A DNA stretch of 64,000 nt from Astropecten irregularis (lineage: Eukaryota > Echinodermata > Asteroidea > Paxillosida > Astropectinidae), in assembly GCA_963971285.1 (NCBI GenBank), contig OZ020250.1:7548499-7612498 (forward strand). The letters are read 5' to 3'. The notes under the pieces were generated by a model that searched no databases, was not told the origin of the DNA, and worked only from the letters and a program-made list of their open reading frames with translations. A program made the position numbers and the translations under genes. Of this stretch, positions 21,301 through 35,000 are shown piece by piece. How positions within the stretch are numbered: the stretch's first letter is position 1; each line of letters begins with the position of its first letter.

Positions 21301-24300
21301 TCCCATTCCCATTCCCATTCCATTTCCAATTACCATTCCCATTCCAATTCCCATTCCAATTCCCATTCCAATTCCAATTCCAATTCCAATTCCAATTCCA
21401 ATTCCAATTCCAATTCCCATTCCAATTCCCATTCCAATTCCCATTCCCATTCCCATTCCCATTCCCATTCCAATTCCAATTCCCATTCCAATTCCCATTC
21501 CAATTCCAATTCCAATTCCAATTCTCACAAAAGAGTTTTCACATGGTTTCACATATTACTTTATGGAATGTTTATTTGTTTGCTGATTGGATTTAATCCG
21601 TTCGCAATAACAGTACAACTAACTTTTTACCAGTTTTGGACACCCTTGCTGGAAAAAGCTTTAACCTCTTGGTTCTGCCATTTCTTCGTGGTTTGTGAAC
21701 AGTGTATGCATTTTTATGTGTCATATCATTGAAGCAGTGATGAGGCTCATGGAGGTTTTTTACGACAATTTAGCAGGAGCTTAGACACGTCCTCAGACCT
21801 GGTGATATGATCCTGTAGCTGGGTCGTACTTCCATATACGTTTGTGCACAAATACATAGATACATACAATTTATATATATTTATCTTATATATAATTATA
21901 TAAAAAGTATCCTAAATGGGACCTTAGGGAAACATTCCCATAGGTTCGTGCACTGAACTTTACTTACCTATTTCTAAACATCCTCCGAACCAATGAACTT
22001 GAAATTGACATATGTTTTTGTTGAGAGCATTTTCTATTTTCTATAAAAATGTGGACATTAAAAATGTGTCTAAAAGGTACGTAAACATTAGGGAGACACC
22101 CAAATGTCTCCTTAATGTTCGGTGTCTCCCTAAGGTCGAATTTATAGCAAACCTTGTCTCCCTAAGGTCCGACCCAGGTGAATATATATACATATGAAAA
22201 CCTGGGGGATTGCCGTTCCTGTGTCTTTAACGATTAATTTAACCGAGCCTCTTGCCTTGTGTCACAGTGAATGCTTCTTTGCAAATAGAAGTAAAAAGCG
22301 CCCACGTATATGCAGCAACTAGTTACTATTTGGACGTGTTACTGGTGATTATTCACCATAATATTGAATGGTTATCGGATCTCCATACCAGGGCCTTTGA
22401 TGATTAATGAACGGCATGGCAATCTGAACACGAAGGGCCGTATTCATGGATATAATGCCTCCATAACGACATAGGGCGACTTCGTCTATTTTATTGTATT
22501 GCACATAATTAAAGAATATTCATGTTGAAACTAATTTAAAGGAGCTTCGTGTCAGAGTGAATGCTTCTTTGCTAAAATATTTTATATTTCTTTTATCATT
22601 ATCGTCTCGATGGTCTGCATCCGCCAGTAACTGCATGCATTGGATAGAATTAATTGATTATCATGTGGATTTTGTTTTTTTATCGAATTCGCAGCATAAA
22701 GAAAGGTAACAGTACATGCAGTCGTGTCCCATTCTGATATATTTCAAAGAGGAAAGGAACTAGGTGTTCCTTGATAAACTGATATATCGATGAATCATTT
22801 GAAGGCATTTCCAATATTTTCATTACAAAAGTAGTTGATATAAATCGCACCATAAAAACCACTTGGCATGTATGGTGTACTTAAACATCTTGGGAGAGTT
22901 TAAAAATAATGAAATTGTTTAGACCCCCCAAAAATATGAAGGAAAATAATGCATGATGATTATTTCATAATACCGTACTGAGCTGTGTTAATTTGAGTAC
23001 AAAAACGCGAGAAAACAATTTCATGTTGCCCGGGTAGGGCAACACAATTGGGCAACATGTTGGCCCTGTGTATACTAGTATCATTTGGCCAACATTTTAC
23101 GGAGATGTTGTTCCAAGTAAAATGCAATATCTTGCATTGTAGCTTTCTTTTTGGTTTTGTCCTGTTTGCATGTGACATCCCACAGAGGGGTCGATCTACC
23201 CATAACTCCATTTGGTTTTTCTCGTTGTCTTTAGACCAACCCGTATCTGTCATTTTGTCCGAATCACGTGATTACACCAGGTCAAGTGACCAAGAGCCTA
23301 TACTCCTGAATCTGAATCTGAATATCTACGACGCAGGGCCCTACTAACTGGGCATAAACGCATCGGCGTCAACATGTATCCCGACTCGCTTTGCTCTGTG
23401 TTCACTCTCAACATTTTCAGGAACAAGTAACTTGGGCAACACGTCACCGAGATATTATTATCAAGATTGTTGACATATACACTCTGTTTAACACTCACTT
23501 TGCTGGCTTGCAAGGCATCTTGCCAAGTACAGCTGGCTTGCTTATTGTTTGAATGCTTGTCAGATCTGGATTTTTGGCGATTTGGCGATGCATTTACGAA
23601 TGCTTCAATAATGAAATCGAGTGACTTAATTTTATTTCCAATTGCCCATAATGAAAGAACGTTCGTTATAAAACTAAATATGTAATCAATCCCCGTGTCG
23701 AAGTGAATGTCTTTTTCCTGAAATTGGCTGGGAAGCCTATACACAGGCAAAAACATGTAAAAAATGTCCACGTATAGCAATCTTTTTTTTTTTTTTTTTT
23801 TTACAAGTGTTAGAGGTGCTTATTCACCATATTGAATGGTTATAGGATCTCTATACCCGGGCTTTTGACGATTAATGAACGGCAGGCCAATCTGAACACG
23901 AAGGGCCGTATTCATGGAATGAGCGCCTCCATAACGACAAAGGGCGACTTCGTCTGTTTTATTGTATTGCACATAATATGAAATAACCTTCGTTTTGACA
24001 CTAATTTAATGGAGCTGCGTGTCAGAGTGAATGCTTCTTTGCAAAGATTGGACGGAAAAACGTATTTTATATTTTAATTATCATTATCTCCTCGATGGTC
24101 TGCATCCGCCAGTAACTGCATTGGATAGAATTCATCGAGATACAAATAGACTGATACAGACAGTGTTTTTGTATTGAATTCACAGAGAAATATAACAGTA
24201 GATACAGTGGTGTCCCATTCTGATGTATTTCCAAAATGGAAGAAACTAGCAGTCCCTTATTAAACTGATGAATCGATGAATTATTTGAAGGCATTTTCGA

Positions 24301-27300
24301 TATTTTCATGTGAAATCAGTTTCGGGAAAATAAATCGCACCATGGGACATGTCAAAAACATGACGTTGCTTAGGTAAGGGGGGCTTGAGATCAACGCCCG
24401 AACGGGGTCAAGCCCCCCGAGAATCACCCCCCCCCCCCCCCCCCACCTTGGGTGCGCCACTGTTTTGTCAAGTACTGTTGGTTTGAATTGTTTGAATCTT
24501 TGTCAGATCTCCATTTTAGGCCTTTGGTGATTCATGTAAAGAACGCTTCAATAATGAAATTGAGTGATTTTGTCGTTGTTATTCGATTGCTTATATGAAT
24601 GAACATTCATCATATACATGTATTTTAAACGAGCCTCATCCCTCGTGTCACAGTAAATGCTTCTTTACTGAAATTGTCCGGGAAAACCCACACACATCCC
24701 AGGCAAGTGTGAGTAAAAAGCGCCCTACGTATAGCAATTCATTTGTATTAATTTCGCAAGTGTTACAGGTGCTTATTCACCATATTGAATGGTTTTCAGA
24801 TCTGCATACCCGGGCCTTTGACGATTAATGAACGGCATGGCAATCTGAACACGAAGGGCCGTATTCATGGACAGAACGACTCCATAACGACATAGGGCGA
24901 CTTCGTTTTACTTGTTTTGTATTGCATATAAAAGAATATTCATTTTGAAACTAATTTAATGGAGCTGCGTGTCAGAGTGAATGCTTCTTTGCTAAAATTG
25001 ACATGGAAAACGTATTCAATATTTCATACATCATTATCGCCTCGATGGTCTGCATCCGCCAGAATTTATCGAGATACGAATATACTGATACAGACTGTGG
25101 GTTTTTTTTTTAATTCGCTGTACAGAGAAAGGTAACAGTAGATGCAATTGTTTCGTACTCTGATATATTTCAAAGAGGGGTAGGAACTAGAAGTTCTTTG
25201 CTAAACTGATATATCAATGAATTATTTGAAGGCACTTCTGATATTTTCAAGTTTATTAAATTACAAATTTAGTTGAAATAAATTGCACCATGAACCAATT
25301 GCGCAAGAACGAAGTACATGAACATCTTGTTAAAACAAATAATGTAATTGTTAGAAAAAAAATACAATGTAGAAAAAAATGCATGATAATATTATGTCAT
25401 GATACCTTTCCGAGCTGTTTTAATTTAATTACAAAAACACGACATAAAAGTCATGGGTTAAATGGGTAAGTTACTCCATAAGTACTCCGAGTAGGTATTC
25501 CGAGTACTTCAAGGTCCATCTACTGGGCCGAGTCCGAGTACATTGTTGGCGAGTCCGAGTCCAGGGTATCGAGTACGAGTATATTATTTTAGGGTCGAGT
25601 ACAGGGCCGAGTCAGAGTACCAAAGTCTGAGTCTACATCCGAGTACATGCACAGTACCAAGGCACAGTGCTACAAAGTACAATTGACTATAAGTTTCACA
25701 ATATGTTTTATTATGTTATACTGGGTGTCCCCCCCCCACACAAAAAACGCAACACTTGTGTTGATATGAATATTAAACTGTTCATCACTTCAAGATTCAG
25801 ACATGTGATACAACTATGTCTTGGCTATCACCATGTAGAATTTTAGCAAAATTGGATTAAAATTGAGATTTTTCATCTTTCTTTCATACACATTATGTGC
25901 GTTTTGACCACTATGCGCGTTATCCTTGCAAATTTGTTTTTTAAGGAGTACTCTTTCAATTGGTCATATTTTCGTTAATTTCACCTCAAATATGATAACA
26001 TTATACATGGTGATAGCCAAGACATCAAATATCTGAATCTTGAAGTGATAAACAGTTTAATGTTTACATAATGGTTCCCGACACAGTGTTGCGTTTTTTT
26101 CTGGGACACCCTGCATAAGATGGCCGTTGTGCCACTCTTATCAGAAATACTTGTTTTACAAACCTTGCAAATGACACTGTGCTGCTTACTCAATTTTATA
26201 CTAAACTCCCGATGATCTCCATAGACTCCCATTGTATTATTTATCGTAAATCACCAACATAATAAACCAAGAAATAAACCGTAACAAAAAGTCAAATTTG
26301 CTCTAAATGGTCGAGTACTCCAAAATTTGACTACGTGGAATCGAGTATGGGCCAAGTACATTTATTGTTGAGTACTTCTTATCGTGTACGGGTCAAGAAC
26401 ATTTTACTTTCGAGCACTTTTAATCGAGTAAGGGCCGAGTATTTGCATCTGCTCGAGTTGTACTAGAGTACGAGTACTCCAACACTGGCCTAGTAAGCTT
26501 TTTGTGGAAGGGCCACGCCATTTTTGTTCTCATTGCGGGGCGGGTTATTATAGCAACGGTGTCTGGCCTCGGAAACTTGCTACTATCCATAAACAATACA
26601 TTATCTCTATATTTATAACCGATATATGTCTGTAAAAGGTAAAAAAAAAAAAAACAGCCAAAACCCTACACCAGAAATATGGAGTGTGAATTCTCCCCTG
26701 TGGTTTTTCGGCAGAAATTGACCGTCGTAATAGAATGTAATTACAAATTAAGTCGATGCTTCCGTAGTAAGATAACTCTGTACATGTACATGACGCAAAT
26801 TACTTGCAACAATTGATACCTCTACAGGTTGGACCCTCTAGTAAGGTTGAATTTGAAACCATGTTTGTTTAAATTTATATAGAAAACGAACAGTAAGGCA
26901 CTTAAGCAATGGCTGCGATAACTTTTTGGCACGGTATTTTTTTTTTATCTTAGCGATTATTGTCATGATTGGTCCTCTTGCATGCAAAAGTTGAACAGGT
27001 CGATAATCGTTGACATTGCTGCGGAAAAGGATTGTTGGCTTTCCAAACATCTCCGATTGATTTCATTGAGCATTGTCTTTTCAGTTTAGGAAACGTGTGC
27101 AAAAATAGCAGATAGGCCCAAATCCGCGGTGTATTATATTAAAGAGTTCATTGTTTATTTAAAAAAAAATATCTCAAGTATAACAATGTTGAATCAAATC
27201 AAGTCTCACTCGAATCGGGTTCACCCGACAAATGGTGATTTCCTTTTCAATTGAAAAAAAAAAACACCAAAAAACAAATAACGAAAAAGTGGCAAGCATT

Positions 27301-30300
27301 TTAAAGCAAAATAGCCTTGGCCTATCTATATTATACATAAATCTATGACATGTCAATTGAAAGGCGTTCGGTATAACCGGAATTCATGAAGCTGCTCATA
27401 ACCTTATAAAATAAATCCTTTCTAAATAGCCCCGTACAAGCATAACTTATTCTAGGAAACAAAAAAAATATTTTAAGGTAAATAAGGGGACGAGATATTT
27501 TCGAGGGATGATTTTGTTCCCTTGAAACAATCTATTACTTTTCCTCAAGGTAATATAATGAAGTAATATTTAGAGGGATCGAAAAACATATCAAGTGAGA
27601 TAATCCTATTTCAATGGGGGATAAAATTAATCATTTCCAATCTTTTTAGCCCGTCCAAATAGGGAACCGTAATTATTATATTTCCAGTTTGTCAGGATAA
27701 TATTTCCGGGAACCTTCGGAAACCCCGCTAAGCCCGGGTTGTGTAACGTCTGTGACAGCTACATGTACAAAAGACGCAACTTTGAAAGGCCCTATGTAAA
27801 AACATGTATCGTACGCGTAAGTACTCGACTCTTGTTACTGTCATGGCCTTAGCTATTAGGTCAATATAATTCCGAATATGAAAATTCAACAAAGTTTGCA
27901 GCCACTGATTGGTTCCCTCTGTAATCCGTGGGAAAGTGGCCAACAAATCAAGCTCCCATAGGGAATTCCAAAGACGTTATAGTAGTGTGAGCGGGTTGTG
28001 CGGGTTGTGATGGTCTGAATCAGTCATGTCAGGGCCTACTACTAACAGCGATCTACGAATCGCAATCGATCAATTAACGTCTTGGACCAGAAAAAATGTC
28101 TCGACGGAGGTCAACAGACGTTTTTAAACGAGTTTATTTGTTCCCATTCAGAAATACCTACCAGCGTCCTCGCAATGCCATGTCAAGATATCCACGACAG
28201 AGCATTCGGAAACCAGACCCTCAAACCCGGAGTTTGCTACCTGGCGAATGACGAGAGGGGAGCATTCCTTGAAGCTAGGACCTTCTGTCAGGGACTCGGA
28301 GACAACATAGGATGGGATGTCGCTGACATAGAAGATGCGGTGGAGAACCAACTCATCCAAGACGCAATAAGAGAATTCAAGGAGATTGGCAAGTTGTACG
28401 TTTGAAAGCTGAATTGTTTAATACCGATCTTAAAATAAAGGTTGTCCCGGCATATTTTATATGTTTTTCATTTAAATTGACGGGCTGATCATTCAAATTC
28501 GTACTAAAATTTAATAGACATTGAATAATTTCGATTTTGGAGCAGGTGCAAGCAACTACAGAAGACACCTATTCGATTTACTGTAACACTCAATAATTTA
28601 TATACATGTAATTACCTGATTTTAATATTTGGTTTAATGACCAGCAATTTGGTGTTGTTATACATCCAAATTCGTACCTTTCATGTGTGGCATATGACAA
28701 TAAGCAGTATACAGTATAAGTAGATGAGCATTGTACATGCCTAACCATGCGAAAAAAGGGAATTATGAACATGAAGGAACGTCCACAAAAAAAGTAAACA
28801 GGTTCCTCGGTGTCCGTCGAACATTTACATTTATGATACATTTTGACAGATTCCAAACCGTACAGTGACACATGTTTGGTGTTACATTGCAAATAACAGT
28901 CGAGTGTAAAGGAACTTATACGAAACCATGGGAATAAAGCAAATGAACATGGGACAGATCCAGGGGCGTGGGCGTACTAAACGCCCCTTTTCTTTCAGCC
29001 CCGAAATAATCAACTAATAGAGAGATAGAAAGACTCGAAAAGTGACGAAAAAGAGGTGGTGAGGCAGAATTAATAGGGAAGTTCACATCAGGCCCGCCGT
29101 AGCCGGCTTGCTCTGATCGCTCGGAAACGCATCCGTCGCTATTGGGTTTTCGCGACCCACTATTACGGCAGTTGGTGCATTGTATTTCCACGACCCTTTG
29201 GGAAAATCTTGGATTTGCTCATCGAAATGTGTTCAGGGAAGTTTTAAATGGTAAGTTATTTCTGCTGGCTGTATTGTAAATTGAATCGATGCCTTTAAAC
29301 AAGAATGAAAGTGTGAACTTCATGTTTTTGAAGCTGTCCTCCAAACTCTTGCGCGAAATAGTTTGCTTAGTTTTCCAAATAATGGGATTGATCGCGAAAA
29401 AAAATATGCTTCTTTAGCAAATTTGTGTGAACAAGTTAAAAAAAACACAATTGAATTTTGAAAATAGCAATAGGAAACATTACTTTAACCCTGTTCTTTT
29501 AAAAACACACTGATTCGAATTACAGTTTATTAAAGTTGGGTTGATTTTGGAGTATTGCTTTATTTAGTCTGAGAGCTAGCCACATAATATTTCAACCCAT
29601 TTTACCCAGAAGGTTTGACCCCTTAAAGTTGCTTAGGTTGTCCATGTGATTAAGAAAAAGTTGGTCAGCCTGCCCCCAGAGGTTGGACCTTGATCCCTGA
29701 CCCCCTTGAAAATGCCCCCAGGACGAGTTATTTCAACCCATCGTACCCATGGACCAAACTTGGTCAAAATGAAGTAGTATGATAGCACATCACAAAAAAA
29801 CAAAAACTGACTAAATATCTGGTTGGGAAGGTGAGGTCAGACCACCCGCAAAGTACCCAAAGGGTGCCCCCACAGACGGGTTATTTCAACCCATCGCACC
29901 CATGGACCAAACTTGGTCAAAATAAAGTAGTATGATAGCACATCACAAAAAAACAAAAACTTACTAAATATCTGGTTGGGAAGGTGAGGTCAGACCACCC
30001 GCAAGGTGCCCGAAAGGGCGCCCTCACAGACGGGTTATTTCAAACCATCGCACCCATGGCCCAAACTTTGTCAAAACAAAGCAGTTTGATAGCACATCAC
30101 CAACAAACAAAAACTGACAAAATATTTTGTTGGGAAGTGGAGGTCAGCCCCCCCCCCCCCCGAGAATGCATGGCTTAAACGGTATTTGTAAAATTGGTAT
30201 TTGTATTAGTATCGGTACATGTATTGGTTTATTGCACTCATATCGTGACCCTCGGGCCAAATTGCAAGAATGTAACAATTTGTAAAACAAACCAAGAAAA

Positions 30301-32062
30301 ATACACATACAGCAAGGAAGCAGTAGGGGTAATGGGCTATTGTACAGACATCAATAACTGGTTGGGAAGACCAGACCACCGTACGGCAAAGTGCACCCCA
30401 CCTGACATGTCCGGGAATGGTTATTTTCAACCCATCGCACCGATGGACCAAACTTTGTCAAGTAGTATGAGAGCACATTACCAAAAAAACTGACTTAATA
30501 TCAGGAAGGTGAGATCAGACCCCCAAGGCGCCCAAAGCCAAGCACCTGTACACTCACATTTTATTTTAACTTATGCCTATCCCCTACCAAAGTGTTAATG
30601 ATGATAGCAGATCACAATAAAAAAAGAGGAAAACTACATGAATATTTGATTTCAATAGTTTGGTCACACTATAGGCATAGGTTAAACCACAACAAATGAA
30701 AGTACCCGCCCCCCTTATTTCGTCCACATCCGACAGAAAAGGGAAACTGACTGGTTGCAAAGGGGAGGTCAGAATCTCCCACAATGTCAAATGCCCACAA
30801 AGAGCCCCACCTTACAGTTTATTTCAACCCTTATTCTGTAATTCATTCGTGGACCAAACTTTGTTCAATCAAAGAAGCATGATCTGAAATTCGGAACTCG
30901 GAAGGCGTGGTCAGATAGCTCCAAATAGTGCCACCATCTCATGGACCGTCATGTGTCATCCAATATCACAAACGGCTGAACGCATCCCCCTTATAGGTCT
31001 TCAGAAAACAAATAAAATATCCAATATTGTACTTTGTTCCTAAAAAAGCTCAACACTCGGCATATTATCACCGGACAGAGTTGTTCTTTTGAAGGGTTAT
31101 CAACTTGTACCTGCTTCCTACATACTTGCCTAGATACAAACATATAGAGGGCCTTCATTTTGGGTATTATTCTTGGACTATCGCGCAAGGGGGAGAAACC
31201 CCCGCCTCCAACTCTCTCCGGCCTTGCATGCAACATTACATTTAAAACAATATTGGAATATTAAATAACCTATCAGTTCAAGTTTCACTAATATCCCGTT
31301 TTCTCAATTAACGCGAGTTTCTGCCTAGTTTTTCTCCCTGTGTGTGCCACTGTACTGGTAATGGGTTTGGAACGACGCATACTTCTGTCTATACACATTG
31401 CCACATGATCGGGAGGCCCGTCAATGAGGTTGAACAATGACTGGACACCTCTCCTTTACCACATCAAGCTTTCCGAATTCCGATCCTTTCTTCCAGAGCA
31501 CCAACTCTTCTTTTCTTCTCTAAGTTCACCTTTCCAATCATTTTCCTTCTATACTCTTATATTTCTTCCCACTCCCTATGCTTAAGATTTGCCGTTTTCA
31601 TCCCTTCCACCTCATCATATTCCTTCTCCTTTTGACCTTTTCATTCACGCAGAAAACATGACCCCCTCAAACCTACCCCAACCTTCTTAAAGAACGGTGT
31701 ACTCTGCCTTCTTAAGTTTATTTTGGCTTTACGTAATGTACTCGTCTAACATTCGATATGTTTAAACAGACATTAAACTGATTATTCAAACTTTAAAGCG
31801 CAAAATCCTTTTGTTTCCATATTTCCGCGTTAAATAAGACATATACCCAAGATGACTCTCTCGATAATGGATGTTCATCAAACCATGGAGGTATTAAACT
31901 GTTTGCATCATGGCCAAACTCTTTAGTCTTTTGTTCATGATTTGTTTTCCGCAGGGAAAGTTAAACGTACGATTTTTCTCTTCCCGTTACATACACGAGA
32001 GCCATAAGTATGCTTTCTCAATGTATTGTACACACAGTAATATTAAACCACACGTGGATACT

Positions 32063-32096
<34 letters not shown>

Positions 32097-35000
32097 GGGG
32101 GGGGGGGTTCGATCTGACCGCACCTCCCCAACCAAATATTTAGTCAGTTTTTGTTTGTTGGTGATTTGCTACCAAACTGCTTTGTTTTGACAAAGTTTTG
32201 GTGCATTAATGAAATGGGGTGAAATAGACTGTCGGTGAGGGCGCCCTTGGGGTGTACTTCGCGGGTGGTCTGACCTCATCTTCCCAACCAGATATTTAGT
32301 CAGTTTTTGTTTTTTTGTGATGTGCTATCATACTACTTTGTTTTGACAAAGTTTGGGCCATGGATGCGATGGGTTGAAATAACCCGTCTGTGAGGGCGCC
32401 CTTTTGGGCACCTTGCGGGTGGTCTGACCTCACCTTCCCAACCCGATATTTAGTGAGTTTTTGTTTTGTTGTGATGTGCTATCATACTACATTATTTTGA
32501 CCAAGTTTGGTCCATGGGTACGATGGGTTGAAATAACCCGTCCTGGGGGCATTTTCAAGGGGGTCCGGGGTCAAGGTCCAACCTCTGGGGGCAGGCTGAC
32601 CAACTTTTTCTGAATCACGTGGACAACCTTAGCAACTTCAAGGGGTAAAACCTTCTGGGTTAAATGGGTTGAAATCTTATGTGGCTAGCTCTCAGACTAA
32701 TTGTATCTTAAATTGAACACCACAACAGACTTACAAAACTATACATGTAAACACTAATATTTGCCTGATTTTTCTTTTTTGTTTTTTGGCAGGGACGCCA
32801 GTAACTTCTGGATCGGCCAGAATGACATGAAGACTGAGAATGTTTGGAGATATGTGAATGATAGTTCCAACAAGTGTAACAGCACAGTGTATCTCAACTG
32901 GGCATTATACCAGCCTGACGGGGGTCGTAAAAAGAACTGCGTGATGTACTACTACAATCAAGGCGGGGTGTTTTTTGATCAACGTTGTGATAGCAACTAC
33001 AACTACTTATGCAAAGTGAAAATCACATCTGGTATGTCTATCAATACAGTTTAATATTCCATTGGGTTGTTAATTGTATCTGTCATTACACCACGATACC
33101 CTTTTTACGGTGGCTTTAAAGGGACATCGCAAACAAATATTGACGCCAATATTGACGCCAATATTCACGACTTTTACCCCAAGTCGCAAAAATTGACGCC
33201 AATATTGACTCCAATATTTACGACTTTATTTTACAGCAACTTGGGGCGTCCGTTTCCACACAGTCTGTCACCCAGACCCACCGATCTTAGACTGGGACGA
33301 TCGAAGTGCAAAAGGTCTTCTAGAAAATGATTTTCGTGGCCACGCTGAATTCTGCACCAGTTGACCATTAGGACATGCTGATCACATTATTTGTTTCTTC
33401 TCCTTGCAATTTGGGAGAATTCGACAAAAAAGGGTGGGGGCGAAAGCACTGTAGACGGACATATGGGGCGAGTTGGGTTTTTTCGCGTGCACTCTATGAA
33501 AGTTTCGCCCCAAGTCACTTCGCTCCCGTGAATTTTGCCACCACTTTCATAGCGTATCAGCAGACAAACTCGCCCATTGCACGAAAGGCTACTGTACGTA
33601 GTACAGCAACATAAATCATATTGTAATGTACATTCATTAGTCATCGAGAAGGAACGTGTTATTCGGGTTTCCTTCTCAGCAAAACCACACTTCCCAATAC
33701 TTTAGTAGTCTTTTGGCTGATTAAAAAATATGATTATTTTAATGATTACCTCCCCAGTTTTGATAATTAACATGATTTGAAGAGTTTATTTATTGAATAA
33801 AGATCGATGAAGATGTTTGAAAATACTGACTTCTTTTCTTGATAATCTTTCTGAAAGTTTAGCACTTTGTTCCTGAAAAAGTGTGCCAAAGCAATCTAAA
33901 AGATTTTTTTTTTTAAATTTTTATTTTTTTTTCATAATAATTATATTGACACAAAAATTCAAGCATAGAATAGTTTCCAAAATATTTATTTCTCATCATG
34001 TAACACATAATTATTATTATTTTTTTTTTTCTTTCAGGAACTGAGTACACTAACATTATACCTTAAAAGTACCACAATTAATAAACTATCAAGCCTATAC
34101 TTTACAGTGGCAATGAAGGTAACTGTCCTACTTCGATGCCCTAGATACTTGTCTTATGATACCTGTGTTCACTAATATGACATCATTTTTCAACCTGCTA
34201 AGTAAGGGGTGACCGAGCATAACTAATGTGATTGAAACACAAGTTCTATATACGTGTACATGACATGTACTCAAGCAAATAGGGGGTCAAACAAGTTGAC
34301 CGGTGGGACAACTCGACTTGAGACAGGTCGACCGGTGAGACAGGTCGACCGGTAAGACTGGTCGACCGGTGAGATATATACAGTGAATTCAGCATGCTTG
34401 AGCCCACGGGATCAGCCGAGAAACGCTTCGATACACGGGCACGAATACAGCTGACGACCTGTCTTATCTTACTGCGGACGATGCCTTTATTCAGTGTGCG
34501 TTTAGCCCACGGGAAGCCGTGAAACGCTTCGATACACGGTATATATCTCACCGGTCGACCTGTCTCAACGGTCGACCTGTCTTACCGGTCGACCTGTCTC
34601 AACGGTCGACCTGTCTCACCGGTCGACAGGTCTCGGCCTATCTCACCTGTCGACCTGTCTCAAGTCGAGTTGTCCCACCGGTCGACTTGTCTGACATTCT
34701 AAATAAACATGTTCAACGTTGACATAATTAATGGTAGAAAATATGTACGTACATACGGTGCAGGGTATCATACATCCCACTTTCATAAAATTAGGTTTAA
34801 GGTGTCAAAATAATCCCCCTTACTTAACAAACAAACCAAGTATTGTACTGATTTCTGCTAAAAAAATATTGTCCCATTAATAAGTACATGACAACAAGTT
34901 GTGTATGTTTCAGTGTACAATAATACAAACATGTTCAAACTAAACTCCAAGGTAGATATGCATTATATTTGCACAGAGCTGAAGGGTGTAATTATTCCCT

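Noticed and set aside
21148..21732. 194-codon frame with long Ser-His/Ser-Asn repeats, and Met-Gly frames on the other strand
   Set aside because: All are by-products of a six-base repeat that keeps every frame open.
28082..28151. Upstream in-frame Met before the first beta exon as the gene 2 start
   Set aside because: It gives no signal peptide, whereas 18270-18390 has one, a good donor and the matching phase, and an acceptor lies at 28151.
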